A DNA stretch of 18,071 nucleotides from an uncultured Actinomyces sp. (GTDB lineage: Bacteria; Actinomycetota; Actinomycetes; Actinomycetales; Actinomycetaceae), in the NCBI GenBank assembly GCA_900554605.1, contig USHU01000004.1:1-18071 (forward strand). Direction: 5' to 3'. Position numbers and translations under genes: made by a program. Of this stretch, positions 1-6,685 are shown one piece after another. The number at the start of each line of letters is the position of its first letter. Within the stretch, counting starts at the first letter, position 1. The notes under the pieces were generated by a model, which made no database searches, was not told where the DNA came from, and saw nothing but the letters and a program-made list of their open reading frames with translations.

Positions 1-274
1 CGATGATCGCGACCAGGGGGCCGGCGCTCATGAAGTCCAGGAGGCCCTCGAAGAAGGGCTTGCCTGCGTGGTCGCGGTAGTGCTCGGCGAGGATTTCACG
101 CGAGGCGACCATGATCTTCAGGCCCTTGATGATGTAGCCCTTCGCTTCGATGCGGCGCAGGATCTCTCCGGTCAAACCGCGGGCGTAACCGTCGGGCTTG
201 ACGAGGATGAGGGTGTGCTCCAACGAGGGATCCAATAGGTGCTGACGTGTAATCAGAACGGAATCGGCGCTCAC
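1..274 (-). CDS. ndk: Nucleoside diphosphate kinase, N-terminal part (cut by window edge)
   Basis: Nucleoside diphosphate kinase transfers the gamma-phosphate between nucleoside tri- and diphosphates in the cytoplasm, keeping NTP and dNTP pools balanced. The visible 91 residues contain the family's opening strand HTLILVKPDGYARGLTGEI, followed by RRIEAKG, then the segment AEHYRDHAGKPFFEGLLDFM and SAGPLVA. The catalytic histidine lies in the missing C-terminal part. The GTG start at 274-272 is chosen because AAGGAG sits five bases upstream. It gives about 18 residues before the usual family start near HTLILVKPDG, which is a little long for this family, and no ATG, GTG or TTG closer to the core is evident. 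Transcription runs out of the window to the left. A weak -10 (TATGCT, 306-311) and -35 (328-333) lie upstream. Confidence 0.93.
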   Translation of the reverse strand, partial: MSADSVLITRQHLLDPSLEHTLILVKPDGYARGLTGEILRRIEAKGYIIKGLKIMVASREILAEHYRDHAGKPFFEGLLDFMSAGPLVAII

Positions 275-572
275 AAAATCTCCTTTGCTTGAGTGAGGAC
301 GCTTCAGCATAACCGGCGATGGGCCGAAAGTCATAGCCCCAGACAATACGAAAAAGGACTGACCGCCATGGTCAGCCCTTTTTCGTTATCCCATCAACAC
401 AGAGCAGTCTTCCCAGAAAGTCTTCCGGAGAGATACGAGCAACACCGGTCACTCGTTGTCTGATGCACCTAGTCTACGAAGATCAACTGCGAGGAATACG
501 TGCGTTTCCTGAGAGTTTTCTGGAGCAGGTTTCCCATGCGTCAACTGCGCTACTTGGCTTTAACCCCGCAGC
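275..572. other. Intergenic region between ndk and the 221-aa gene
   Basis: About 300 bases without a convincing gene. The part next to ndk holds a weak minus-strand promoter candidate: TATGCT at 306-311 and TGACTT at 328-333, 16 bases apart. The middle holds the hairpin terminator at 348-386. The remaining stretch, 387-572, shows only a short direct repeat, AGTCTTCC at 406-413 and 419-426, and no RNA gene that I can recognise. It would be the 3' untranslated part of the upstream minus-strand gene. Confidence 0.5.
348..386 (-). terminator. Hairpin terminator, probably bidirectional
   Basis: The arm ACGAAAAAGGACTGACC (348-364) pairs with 370-386 through 17 bases with one G-U/mismatch position and a five-base loop. 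The outer A/T run supplies a T-tract on whichever strand is read. On the minus strand it would end transcripts from the 221-aa gene before ndk. Confidence 0.8.
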
Positions 573-1238
573 TCACAGATTCGCATCATTGGACTGCGAA
601 AAATGATCTTCCACAAATGCTGGGCCCTCAAAACCATGACGACCCAGAGTCTGGAAAATATCGTCCATGATCTGCGAAGGTTCCTGCAATCCCGCCGAAA
701 ACTCCGGGTGTTGAATTTCGATTGCCGCAAAACCTGCCGGATCAGACACGGGCTGAGTATCGTACTTCTCCCCCAGGAGCGCATTCACTTCCTCGAGGTC
801 CGCGGGCGCGCCGAAAATCCATGTTGTCGCAGCGGGTCCCTCGGCGTTTCGCCCCAAGTAGAGGCGCATCAGCACGACCTTCTTACCCGCTCGCGGGAAA
901 CTTCCGCCCACGCGCGTGAAGAGGTGCAGATCCAGATCGCCCAGTGATCCATCAACGAGGCAGTAGGCGTAAGCGCCGATGCCTCGAACGCTCAGCGCAT
1001 CGGCCAAAATCCCGAGGAACTCATCCGGGAAGGGTTCTTCTTGGAAGTAGATTCCTTCTCCGCGCTCAGGTGCGTGCTCGCCCATGATGGAAATCGGCAG
1101 TCCCGCTTCCTCAAGTGCGCGCGCCACCAAGGAGATATTGAATTCAGGGAAAGGGTGCAAGATTGCTGCGTTCTTACCTAGGCGCTCGACGAACACATAG
1201 GTTGAAAACCCCAGTTCTTGCGTGACCTGTGTACTCAC
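573..1238 (-). CDS. Hypothetical protein, 221 aa
   Basis: I do not recognise this protein. It is a soluble-looking mixed alpha/beta sequence with no signal peptide, no membrane segment and no cysteine-rich or catalytic motif that I can name. Its N-terminal half contains HPFPEFNISLVARALEEAG and its middle GAYAYCLVDGSLGDLDLHLF; the C-terminus is acidic (VEDHFSQSNDANL). The start is placed at the GTG at 1238-1236, because AGAGGAG lies just upstream. A GTG/ATG-type codon 11 residues earlier would put that ribosome-binding site inside the gene. It follows the nitroreductase on the same strand after about 60 bases, so the two may be co-transcribed, and it ends before the hairpin at 348-386. Base composition and codon use fit a real gene. 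Confidence 0.72.
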   Translation of the reverse strand: MSTQVTQELGFSTYVFVERLGKNAAILHPFPEFNISLVARALEEAGLPISIMGEHAPERGEGIYFQEEPFPDEFLGILADALSVRGIGAYAYCLVDGSLGDLDLHLFTRVGGSFPRAGKKVVLMRLYLGRNAEGPAATTWIFGAPADLEEVNALLGEKYDTQPVSDPAGFAAIEIQHPEFSAGLQEPSQIMDDIFQTLGRHGFEGPAFVEDHFSQSNDANL

Positions 1239-1299
1239 AAACTCTCCTCTTTCAACGTGGTCGATGACCACCTACGCACTACCGCCTCGGCAATGGAAA

Positions 1300-2100
1300 C
1301 TAACTCAGGCACAGGCCTTGCGAATGCAAGACCTCAAGGACGGGCGCCGTGTCGAAGGTGTCGGGCAAGCCCATCTGTTCGCTGATGATCTGGGTGAAGG
1401 CATTGGTAGCTCCAAGGCCGGCCTTGCGCATTTCGTAGTACGCGCGCACGTCTTCGTCATATTCGGCCAGGGCCTCCAGCTACGAACCCTCGACCTTCGG
1501 GTAGGTGTTTTCACCGACTGCCAAGTCCTTAGGCACGCGAGGACGATAAGGCGGGTCCTGCAGCGGGCGTCCCACCAGTAGGCCGAGGATCGGGAAGGTC
1601 ATGCGCGGTAGCTCGAGGAGCTCGATCGTACGCGCAGGACCTCGCAGCAGCGAGCCAAGGTAAACCGTACCCAAACCCATGGATTCAGCCGCAACCTCCA
1701 TGTTGTGAGCGGCCAAAACCGCGTCTTCCATGGCTGCCAAAAACAGGTTGGTGCGCTGAAGCGGAGCAATATCCATTCCCGCTTCTTCGCGAATTCGCGC
1801 ATTGCGGTAGAGGTCGACGACGAACATGAAGAGATCGCCGCGGCCGGTGCCCACGTAAGGCTGGCATGCGACCTCGGCCAGAGCATCACGCTTTGCCACA
1901 TCGGTGACGTGAATGATTGAGAACTGTTGGCGGAAGGATGAGGTGGGTGCACGACGGGCTACGTCGATGAGAGCATCGCGTTCCTTGAGGCCAAGCTGAG
2001 TGTCCTCGAATTTGCGAATGGTGCGATGCGCCCGCAGGACATCGATGGTCGGGTTGGTCAGCCCAACTTCGGGAACCTTGCGATAGTCTTCAGCCTGCAT
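1300..2100 (-). pseudogene. NfsA-type FMN nitroreductase interrupted by an in-frame TAG
   Basis: This belongs to the nitroreductase family, NfsA/NADPH-dependent oxidoreductase branch: FMN enzymes that reduce nitroaromatics or flavins with NAD(P)H. The ATG at 2100 follows AAAGGAG. Flavin-site signatures are visible as HRTIRKFEDT near residue 25, APTSSFRQQFSII near 50 and GLGTVYLG near 145. The reading frame stops at a TAG at 1480-1482 after 206 residues, but continues in the same frame for 59 sensible residues (LEALAEYDEDVRAYYEMRK, ending LHSQGLCLS) to a second TAG at 1300-1302. That tail matches the usual NfsA C-terminus (eYD...YY..R, then LH.QG), so the complete gene would encode about 266 residues. 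The lost codon was probably TAC (Tyr). Without the tail, which helps cover FMN and the dimer partner in this family, activity is doubtful. A consensus error is possible. Confidence 0.82.
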
Positions 2101-2257
2101 TTTGCTCCTTTGGTCGAAGTGCGTATTTCTATTGTGTGTTTGCAGCTGACTTTTCGCCATTTCTTCCCTTTGACGGTCCTATCTGGTCACAATTCGGCGA
2201 CAACATAGGTGCAACTATCCAAAATGTGGCGGTAAAAATGGACGCTCCTCCAGCTAT

Positions 2258-2273
2258 CGCTAAACTTAGCGTC
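2258..2273 (+). promoter_or_regulatory. Palindrome over a candidate leaderless promoter
   Basis: CGCTAA-AC-TTAGCG (2258-2271) is a perfect six-base inverted repeat just before the lipoprotein ATG. It contains TAAACT (2261-2266), which fits an actinobacterial -10 box seven bases before the A of the ATG; TGGACG at 2239-2244 could be the -35 with a 16-base spacer. There is no Shine-Dalgarno sequence, so a leaderless transcript starting at the ATG is plausible. A repressor binding the palindrome would cover the -10. Confidence 0.45.
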
Positions 2274-2630
2274 ATGCGTAAATCTCTCATTGCAACTATG
2301 TCCATTGCCGTTATGGCAGCAACCGGTCTTGCTGCTTGCTCCAGTGGTCCCTCATCAGCAACCAACGAAAAGTTCATCACCAAGGACCCGGCCTCGGTCG
2401 TCGAAACCGGCGTGACGCTCCCCGAGCAGCGTGACCTCGAGTTCAAGCTCGATGGCAGCGCCTCGAAGGCAAAGGTCGAAATTGCCGACGCGGAAATTGC
2501 CGAGCAGGTCAAGGGCTCCAAGAACCTTCGTATTCACCCCAAGAAGGTCGGCGAAACCACCATTAAGCTCACCGATCCCAACGGCAAGGAATACCAGATT
2601 CCTCTCGAGGTTGTTGAAGGTAACAACTGA
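2274..2630 (+). CDS. Small lipoprotein with a predicted beta-rich domain
   Basis: The product of 118 residues begins MRKSLIATMS, followed by a hydrophobic segment and the lipobox LAAC, so signal peptidase II should cleave before Cys22 and a lipid should anchor the protein on the outer face of the membrane. After a short Ser/Thr linker there is a lysine- and glutamate-rich domain with alternating strands (KVGETTIKLTDPNGKEYQI) that looks like a small Ig-like beta sandwich. The chagasin motifs NPTTG and GxGG are not present, so I do not call it a protease inhibitor. The same frame is open upstream to 2136, but only the ATG at 2274 gives a signal peptide. The gene stands alone, divergent from the nitroreductase, and has its own terminator. 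Confidence 0.8.
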   Translation: MRKSLIATMSIAVMAATGLAACSSGPSSATNEKFITKDPASVVETGVTLPEQRDLEFKLDGSASKAKVEIADAEIAEQVKGSKNLRIHPKKVGETTIKLTDPNGKEYQIPLEVVEGNN

Positions 2631-2646
2631 CATTTATTCACTCTCG

Positions 2647-2687
2647 TCCCCGGGGCCAGGCTCAGCCTGGCCCCGGGGAGTTGTTTT
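2647..2687 (+). terminator. Strong intrinsic terminator after the lipoprotein gene
   Basis: CCCCGGGGCCAGGC (2648-2661) pairs perfectly with 2665-2678 around a TCA loop, with one more T-A pair at the base (2647/2679), and is followed by GTTGTTTT. It isolates the lipoprotein gene from the operon that begins at 2822. Confidence 0.92.
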
Positions 2688-2688
2688 A

Positions 2689-2783
2689 CCTACGTCATCA
2701 GACTCATATTCATGTACTTTTCCTTGAACTTGTCTAGAAAAGACGTACAGGAAGAGTATTGACCTGTCTATGACCTACGTCAT
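2689..2783. promoter_or_regulatory. Repeated CCTACGTCAT boxes, candidate GntR operators
   Basis: CCTACGTCAT occurs at 2689-2698 and again at 2774-2783, 85 bases apart, about eight helical turns. The downstream copy is half of the inverted repeat ATGAC-CTAC-GTCAT (2770-2783), which lies between the -35 and -10 of the operon promoter. A degenerate reverse copy, AGACGTACAGG, lies at 2741-2751. GntR/UTRA proteins bind short inverted repeats and often repress their own operon, so these are the natural candidate sites for the regulator encoded just downstream. Spacing on one DNA face would allow looping; that part is inference. Confidence 0.5.
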
Positions 2784-2788
2784 ATATT
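2759..2788 (+). promoter_or_regulatory. Sigma-70-type promoter of the ECF operon
   Basis: TTGACC (2759-2764) and TATATT (2783-2788) are 18 bases apart. The predicted start near 2795 leaves a leader of only about 30 bases before the GTG at 2822, too short for a vitamin riboswitch. Confidence 0.65.
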
Positions 2789-2821
2789 GTCGCCTGTCCG
2801 CAGATTGCAAAGGAGCATGAG

Positions 2822-3574
2822 GTGACAAGCATTTCCCCTCCGGTCTACGAACAGATCGCACAGACTATCAGACGCCAAATCCTGGACGGCGATCTCACCG
2901 CCGGTTCACGGATTCCTTCTGAGAGCATTCTTTGCGAGCAGTTCTCGGTGACCCGGGGAACTATTCGCCGCGCACTCCAAGTCCTCGTCAGTGAGGGCTA
3001 TCTTCGGTCCTACCAAGGTAAAGGAACCTTCGTAACCTCACAGGAAAACAAGCGAGTTCTGTGGGGATTCGGTTCACTGACCGACCGCCTCGAAGGAAAA
3101 AGCGACCACGCACGCGCACGCGTCTTGGATCACTCGGTGGTACTGCGTCAGAATCGGCCCGCCCTACGACTCAAGCGCCTTCGCTTGATTGAGAACGACA
3201 ACGGCTCTTTCCCGGTGAGCCTCGATATTTCTTTCCTCCCGATTGATCTATTCCCCGGCATCCAAGAAATTGATTTCACCGATGCCTCGATCTATCACAT
3301 CCTTCGCGATGCCTATCAGACGACTCCGAAGTTCTCGGTCGTCTCGATGAGCGCGCGAAGCATTGACCAAGAAACCCGAACAGTGTTGGGCGAACCCGTG
3401 GGAACGCGATGCCTGCTTCACCTCACTGGGTCAACTTACGACCACAATGGTGCATGCATTGAAGACAGCGAAGTCACGTACTCCACACGCGTCCAGGCAA
3501 CCATGACGATTGATCAGGTCAGGGGATATGCCGAACCTGTAACTCTCAAAGAGGAGAATACCCATGTCTGCTAA
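2822..3574 (+). CDS. GntR family transcriptional regulator (HutC type, UTRA domain)
   Basis: This is a 250-residue DNA-binding repressor. Residues 8-72 form the GntR winged helix-turn-helix, with IPSESILCEQFSVTRGTIRRAL as the recognition region and GYLRSYQGKGTFV as the wing. Residues about 90-230 fit the UTRA ligand-binding domain of the HutC subfamily, whose known effectors include sugar phosphates, amino-sugar phosphates and urocanate. The GTG start follows AAGGAG by seven bases; an ATG just before it is followed at once by a stop. The end of the gene overlaps the S-component start by 11 bases, tying regulator and transporter into one transcript. It most likely represses its own operon through the repeated boxes at 2689-2783. 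The ligand would be the transported compound or a phosphorylated product of it, which is inference. Confidence 0.93.
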   Translation: MTSISPPVYEQIAQTIRRQILDGDLTAGSRIPSESILCEQFSVTRGTIRRALQVLVSEGYLRSYQGKGTFVTSQENKRVLWGFGSLTDRLEGKSDHARARVLDHSVVLRQNRPALRLKRLRLIENDNGSFPVSLDISFLPIDLFPGIQEIDFTDASIYHILRDAYQTTPKFSVVSMSARSIDQETRTVLGEPVGTRCLLHLTGSTYDHNGACIEDSEVTYSTRVQATMTIDQVRGYAEPVTLKEENTHVC

Positions 3575-4163
3575 GCAGATGAACAAGATGACGCTTTACG
3601 TCATCCCCATCGCCATCGCTCTTAATATCGTTGTTTCCAATATCGTTTTTGCCCTCAAACTCCCAATTTGGCTTGATTCGATCGGCGTTGTACTCACCGC
3701 AGTTATCTCCGGCTTCTGGCCAGCAACGATCGTCGGTGTTATCACTGGCCTCGCATCTTTGATCACGAACCCCTCCAATATCTTCTACATTCCGCTTTTC
3801 GTTATTACCGGTGGAGTTGCGACGATCTTGTCCCACTACAACGGCTATTCGACATTCCTGCGTTCATTGCTCTCGGGAATTATTGGCGGAATTACTACCG
3901 GCGTATCGGGATCACTTATCACGATCATCGTGTACCACGGTTTGTCCTCAACAGGAACAGGCATCATTGCTGGCCTCCTGCGTCAGATTGGTGCTCCAAA
4001 TTGGTTGGCAGCAATGAGCGCCGGCGTTTCGGGCGATATCACCGACAAGGTCATCACAGCTCTTGTCGTTTTCTACATTTTGATTGCTTTGCCACAGCGC
4101 ACACTCGCAAAATTCCCCAATGGAGAGAAATACCTCCAATCCCGTCAAAAGGTTACAAAGTAA
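3564..4163 (+). CDS. ECF transporter S component (substrate-binding membrane protein), specificity unknown
   Basis: The 199-residue product is very hydrophobic, with membrane segments at about 10-30, 38-66, 72-90, 100-126 and 158-177 and a basic C-terminal tail. Length, topology and the following T and ATPase genes identify the substrate-capture subunit of an energy-coupling-factor transporter. The segment LPIWLDSIGVVLTAVISGFW belongs to a type of S component that I cannot place among the named vitamin families (BioY, ThiT, RibU, FolT, PanT and others). AGAGGAG precedes the ATG. Because T and both ATPases are encoded in the same operon, this should be a dedicated (group I) system. Co-encoded PfkB, BtpA-like and AllA-like enzymes suggest a nucleoside- or sugar-related ligand instead of a classical vitamin; this is inference. 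Confidence 0.85.
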   Translation: MSAKQMNKMTLYVIPIAIALNIVVSNIVFALKLPIWLDSIGVVLTAVISGFWPATIVGVITGLASLITNPSNIFYIPLFVITGGVATILSHYNGYSTFLRSLLSGIIGGITTGVSGSLITIIVYHGLSSTGTGIIAGLLRQIGAPNWLAAMSAGVSGDITDKVITALVVFYILIALPQRTLAKFPNGEKYLQSRQKVTK

Positions 4164-4190
4164 GCATTCAGATGCACACGAAGTAGTGTC

Positions 4191-5018
4191 ATGACTACGA
4201 CTCCTAGCCAGAACACCGCAGAATACACCACGATGCGGCAGGCAATTCTCGACGAGATTGCGCAGGATGTTCCACAACGATTCGTTGAGAGAATTCACCC
4301 TCTTCTGCGCCTTGCCATACCAGTGATCCTCATGATCGGGGTTCTCAGCACCGGCGATGCGCCGACATACTATGTCTTCTCAGTAGTGATCATCATTGCC
4401 TCCACTCTCTTCGGAGTTTTCACGGTGTTCTGGCCTCGGTTTTGGAAGATTGGCATAACGATTGCGGTTTTTACCCTCTTTGTTCGTGCCTTCTTCGAAT
4501 ACGGAGATTCTGTTCTCTTTCATGTTGGCCCCCTAACTGTCACTCAAGAAGGAGTCGATTCAGCAATTTGGTACATCGCCATGTTGCTCGGCGTATGCGC
4601 TCCACTCATTCTTCTGAGTTCCATACTTTCCCTCAAAGACATGGCTCAGGCTCTTGAGACTATGGGAGCGAGCCGACAAGCCTCTTATGTCGTCATGAAC
4701 TCCATCCGCTTGGTCCCTGAACTTGGACAGCGCGCAAGTGCCGTCCAAGATGCTCAACGATCACGCGGGATCCAAGTGGACGGAAGTCGCTGGATTCGCC
4801 TACGCGCGTTACTTCCAACGGTGTCTCCGCTGGTTCTTTCTTCTCTCGCAAGCGTTGAAGAACGCGCGATTGCAATGGAAGTTCGCGGTTTTGGTGTCTC
4901 AAAAGACACACAACTTCTCAAACCTCACCAAATGTTCTCTGTTAGGGACGCTCTTTACCTACTTATCTCTTTACTTGTATCAACAGCCATTGCTTTGGGA
5001 GGTCGATTCCTATGGTGA
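4191..5018 (+). CDS. ecfT: ECF transporter T component (EcfT/CbiQ family)
   Basis: This 275-residue membrane protein couples the ATPase pair to the S component. After a hydrophilic N-terminus of about 35 residues, membrane segments lie at about 38-82, 86-102, 123-147 and 252-270. The two cytoplasmic coupling motifs that define the family are present: AQRSRG at 188-193 and AMEVRGFG at 228-235, each ending a helix that docks on one ATPase. The start codon has only a weak GAAG ribosome-binding site and lies 27 bases after the S gene, unlike the overlaps elsewhere in the operon. The stop codon overlaps the first ATPase gene by seven bases. Confidence 0.9.
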   Translation: MTTTPSQNTAEYTTMRQAILDEIAQDVPQRFVERIHPLLRLAIPVILMIGVLSTGDAPTYYVFSVVIIIASTLFGVFTVFWPRFWKIGITIAVFTLFVRAFFEYGDSVLFHVGPLTVTQEGVDSAIWYIAMLLGVCAPLILLSSILSLKDMAQALETMGASRQASYVVMNSIRLVPELGQRASAVQDAQRSRGIQVDGSRWIRLRALLPTVSPLVLSSLASVEERAIAMEVRGFGVSKDTQLLKPHQMFSVRDALYLLISLLVSTAIALGGRFLW

Positions 5019-5869
5019 ACGCAATAAGCGTCACTGATCTTTCGGTTCGCCACCCACTAGCTCCGACCAATGCCCTCGACGGCATTTCACTTGAACTCGA
5101 GCAAGGAAAGATCTATGGATTAATCGGTCCAAACGGATCTGGAAAGACGACTCTGTGCAATACTCTGCGCGGACTCATTCCCTCTATTCTTGGGGGAACA
5201 GTGACCGGAAGTATCCGTATTCTCGGTGAGGATCTCACCGAGCTGGACGAACGACAACTTGCAGCCTCTATCGGCCTCGTCTTCGAAAACCCCTACACAC
5301 AACTCACAGGGGTGTGCACTACAGTCGTCGAAGAAATCGCATTCGGGTTAGAAAACCTTGGTTGGGACCGCGATCGCATGATTGATCGTGTCGCCCAGAT
5401 TATTGTCGATACACATCTACAGTCCCTTGCCTTTAAAGACCCCCTCGAACTCTCAGGGGGTCAGCGTCAGCGAGTCTCGTTGGCTGCTGTCTTGGCCATG
5501 GATACTCCCATTTTGCTCATTGACGAACCAACTTCGCAGCTCGACCCTTTGACCACCGACATGATTCTCGAGGTAATTTACTCACTGAAGAACACAGGAA
5601 AAACAGTACTTCTGGCGGAAAACAAGGTCGATCTACTTGTAGATATCGTCGATGAATTTATCATCGTCGACCGGGGACGTATCTACGCTCAAGGAAGTGC
5701 ACAACAAGTACTCCCCAAAGCACTGGAGGATGGCGTACGCTGCGGTTTCCCTGAAGTACTGCGTCTATCGGCCGAAATTGGGCGCTCACCATGGCTCACT
5801 CGTGAAGACGCCTGGGCTGACATCTCCGCATCTTCCCGAGTGACAGATCTCGGAGCACATCATGATTGA
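5012..5869 (+). CDS. ecfA1: ECF transporter ATPase A1, with altered Q-loop and switch histidine
   Basis: A 285-residue ABC ATPase of the ECF type that powers uptake together with the next gene product. Visible motifs are Walker A GPNGSGKT (39-46), signature LSGGQ (147-151), Walker B ILLIDE (167-172, catalytic Glu172 present) and D-loop SQLD. Two elements depart from consensus: the Q-loop reads VFENP with Glu92 in place of Gln, and the switch position reads AENK with Asn204 in place of His. The signature is perfect. This protein is therefore fit to complete its partner's ATP site while its own site lacks two residues normally used in hydrolysis. A C-terminal extension of about 65 residues follows the core. 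The start overlaps ecfT and the stop overlaps ecfA2 by eight bases. Confidence 0.92.
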   Translation: MVNAISVTDLSVRHPLAPTNALDGISLELEQGKIYGLIGPNGSGKTTLCNTLRGLIPSILGGTVTGSIRILGEDLTELDERQLAASIGLVFENPYTQLTGVCTTVVEEIAFGLENLGWDRDRMIDRVAQIIVDTHLQSLAFKDPLELSGGQRQRVSLAAVLAMDTPILLIDEPTSQLDPLTTDMILEVIYSLKNTGKTVLLAENKVDLLVDIVDEFIIVDRGRIYAQGSAQQVLPKALEDGVRCGFPEVLRLSAEIGRSPWLTREDAWADISASSRVTDLGAHHD

Positions 5870-6680
5870 ATGCCGCGATATTTCGTTCTCATACCCGGAC
5901 GGAAACCTTGCTCTCAACAGAGTTTCCGTACGCTTTACTTCCGGCGAACGAGTTGCTCTTGTCGGGCAAAACGGCGCGGGAAAATCAACGCTTTCAAAGC
6001 TTCTCAACGGTCTTATCACACCCTCGTCTGGCGAAGTCTTCCTTGATGAGACAAGCCTTACACGTATGCGGAGTGATCAGATTGCCCAACGAATCGGCTA
6101 CGTTTTTCAAAATCCGAATGATCAGATCTTCTGTACGAGCGTGCGTCATGAGTGTGCCTACGCTCTGGAACGTCGAAAGACGCTCACCACCGAAGAGATC
6201 GATCAGAGAGTTAGCGATGCTTTAGAAGTCTGTGCCCTCACGGGTGAGGCCGAGACTAATCCTTTGGATCTGCCTCTTGCTCAGAGGAAATTCGTCACCT
6301 GCGCCGCAGCTCTTGCACTGCGACCCGATTACCTCATCATTGACGAGCCCACCGCGGGCCTCGATGACATCGGGCGGGAAACACTGAGTGGAATACTCCA
6401 GTGGGCTTCCCAAGAAGGAATATGTGTCATTGCGGTATCGCACGACATGCGTTTCGTCATTGAAAATTTCCCCAGAGTTGTCGTCATGTCCGAAGGAACC
6501 ATCATTTGCGACGACACTGCATCCTCTGTATTCGCAAACGAGGCGGTCCTTGAGCGCTCGTATTTGCGTGTTCCTCCAGGTGTTGAAGTTGCGCGCCGCG
6601 CGAATGCTTCACCGGATCTCATCACACTTGATACTCTGCGCGCATTTTTTAATCAACTCTTCACTACTACAGAAAGCTAG
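5862..6680 (+). CDS. ecfA2: ECF transporter ATPase A2, with degenerate signature motif
   Basis: A 272-residue ABC ATPase forming a heterodimer with the preceding gene product. Walker A GQNGAGKS (35-42), Q-loop VFQNP with Gln83, Walker B YLIIDE (157-162), D-loop AGLDD and the switch histidine in SHDMRF (His194) are all canonical. The signature motif is not: where LSGGQ(R)QR is expected the sequence reads LPLAQRK (137-143). In an ABC dimer each ATP is held between the Walker A of one subunit and the signature of the other, so A2 should spoil A1's site and itself carry the hydrolytic one. GGAG precedes the ATG at the usual distance. The C-terminal 40 residues are ECF-specific. The BtpA-like gene begins five bases after the stop. 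Confidence 0.92.
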   Translation: MIECRDISFSYPDGNLALNRVSVRFTSGERVALVGQNGAGKSTLSKLLNGLITPSSGEVFLDETSLTRMRSDQIAQRIGYVFQNPNDQIFCTSVRHECAYALERRKTLTTEEIDQRVSDALEVCALTGEAETNPLDLPLAQRKFVTCAAALALRPDYLIIDEPTAGLDDIGRETLSGILQWASQEGICVIAVSHDMRFVIENFPRVVVMSEGTIICDDTASSVFANEAVLERSYLRVPPGVEVARRANASPDLITLDTLRAFFNQLFTTTES

Positions 6681-6685
6681 GAATA

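Noticed and set aside
1480..1482. TAG read as an amino acid (pyrrolysine or code reassignment)
   Set aside because: TAG ends several intact genes in the same window and the affected families do not use pyrrolysine.
2795..2821. Riboswitch ahead of the ECF operon
   Set aside because: The leader predicted from the promoter at 2759-2788 is only about 30 bases, too short for an aptamer.
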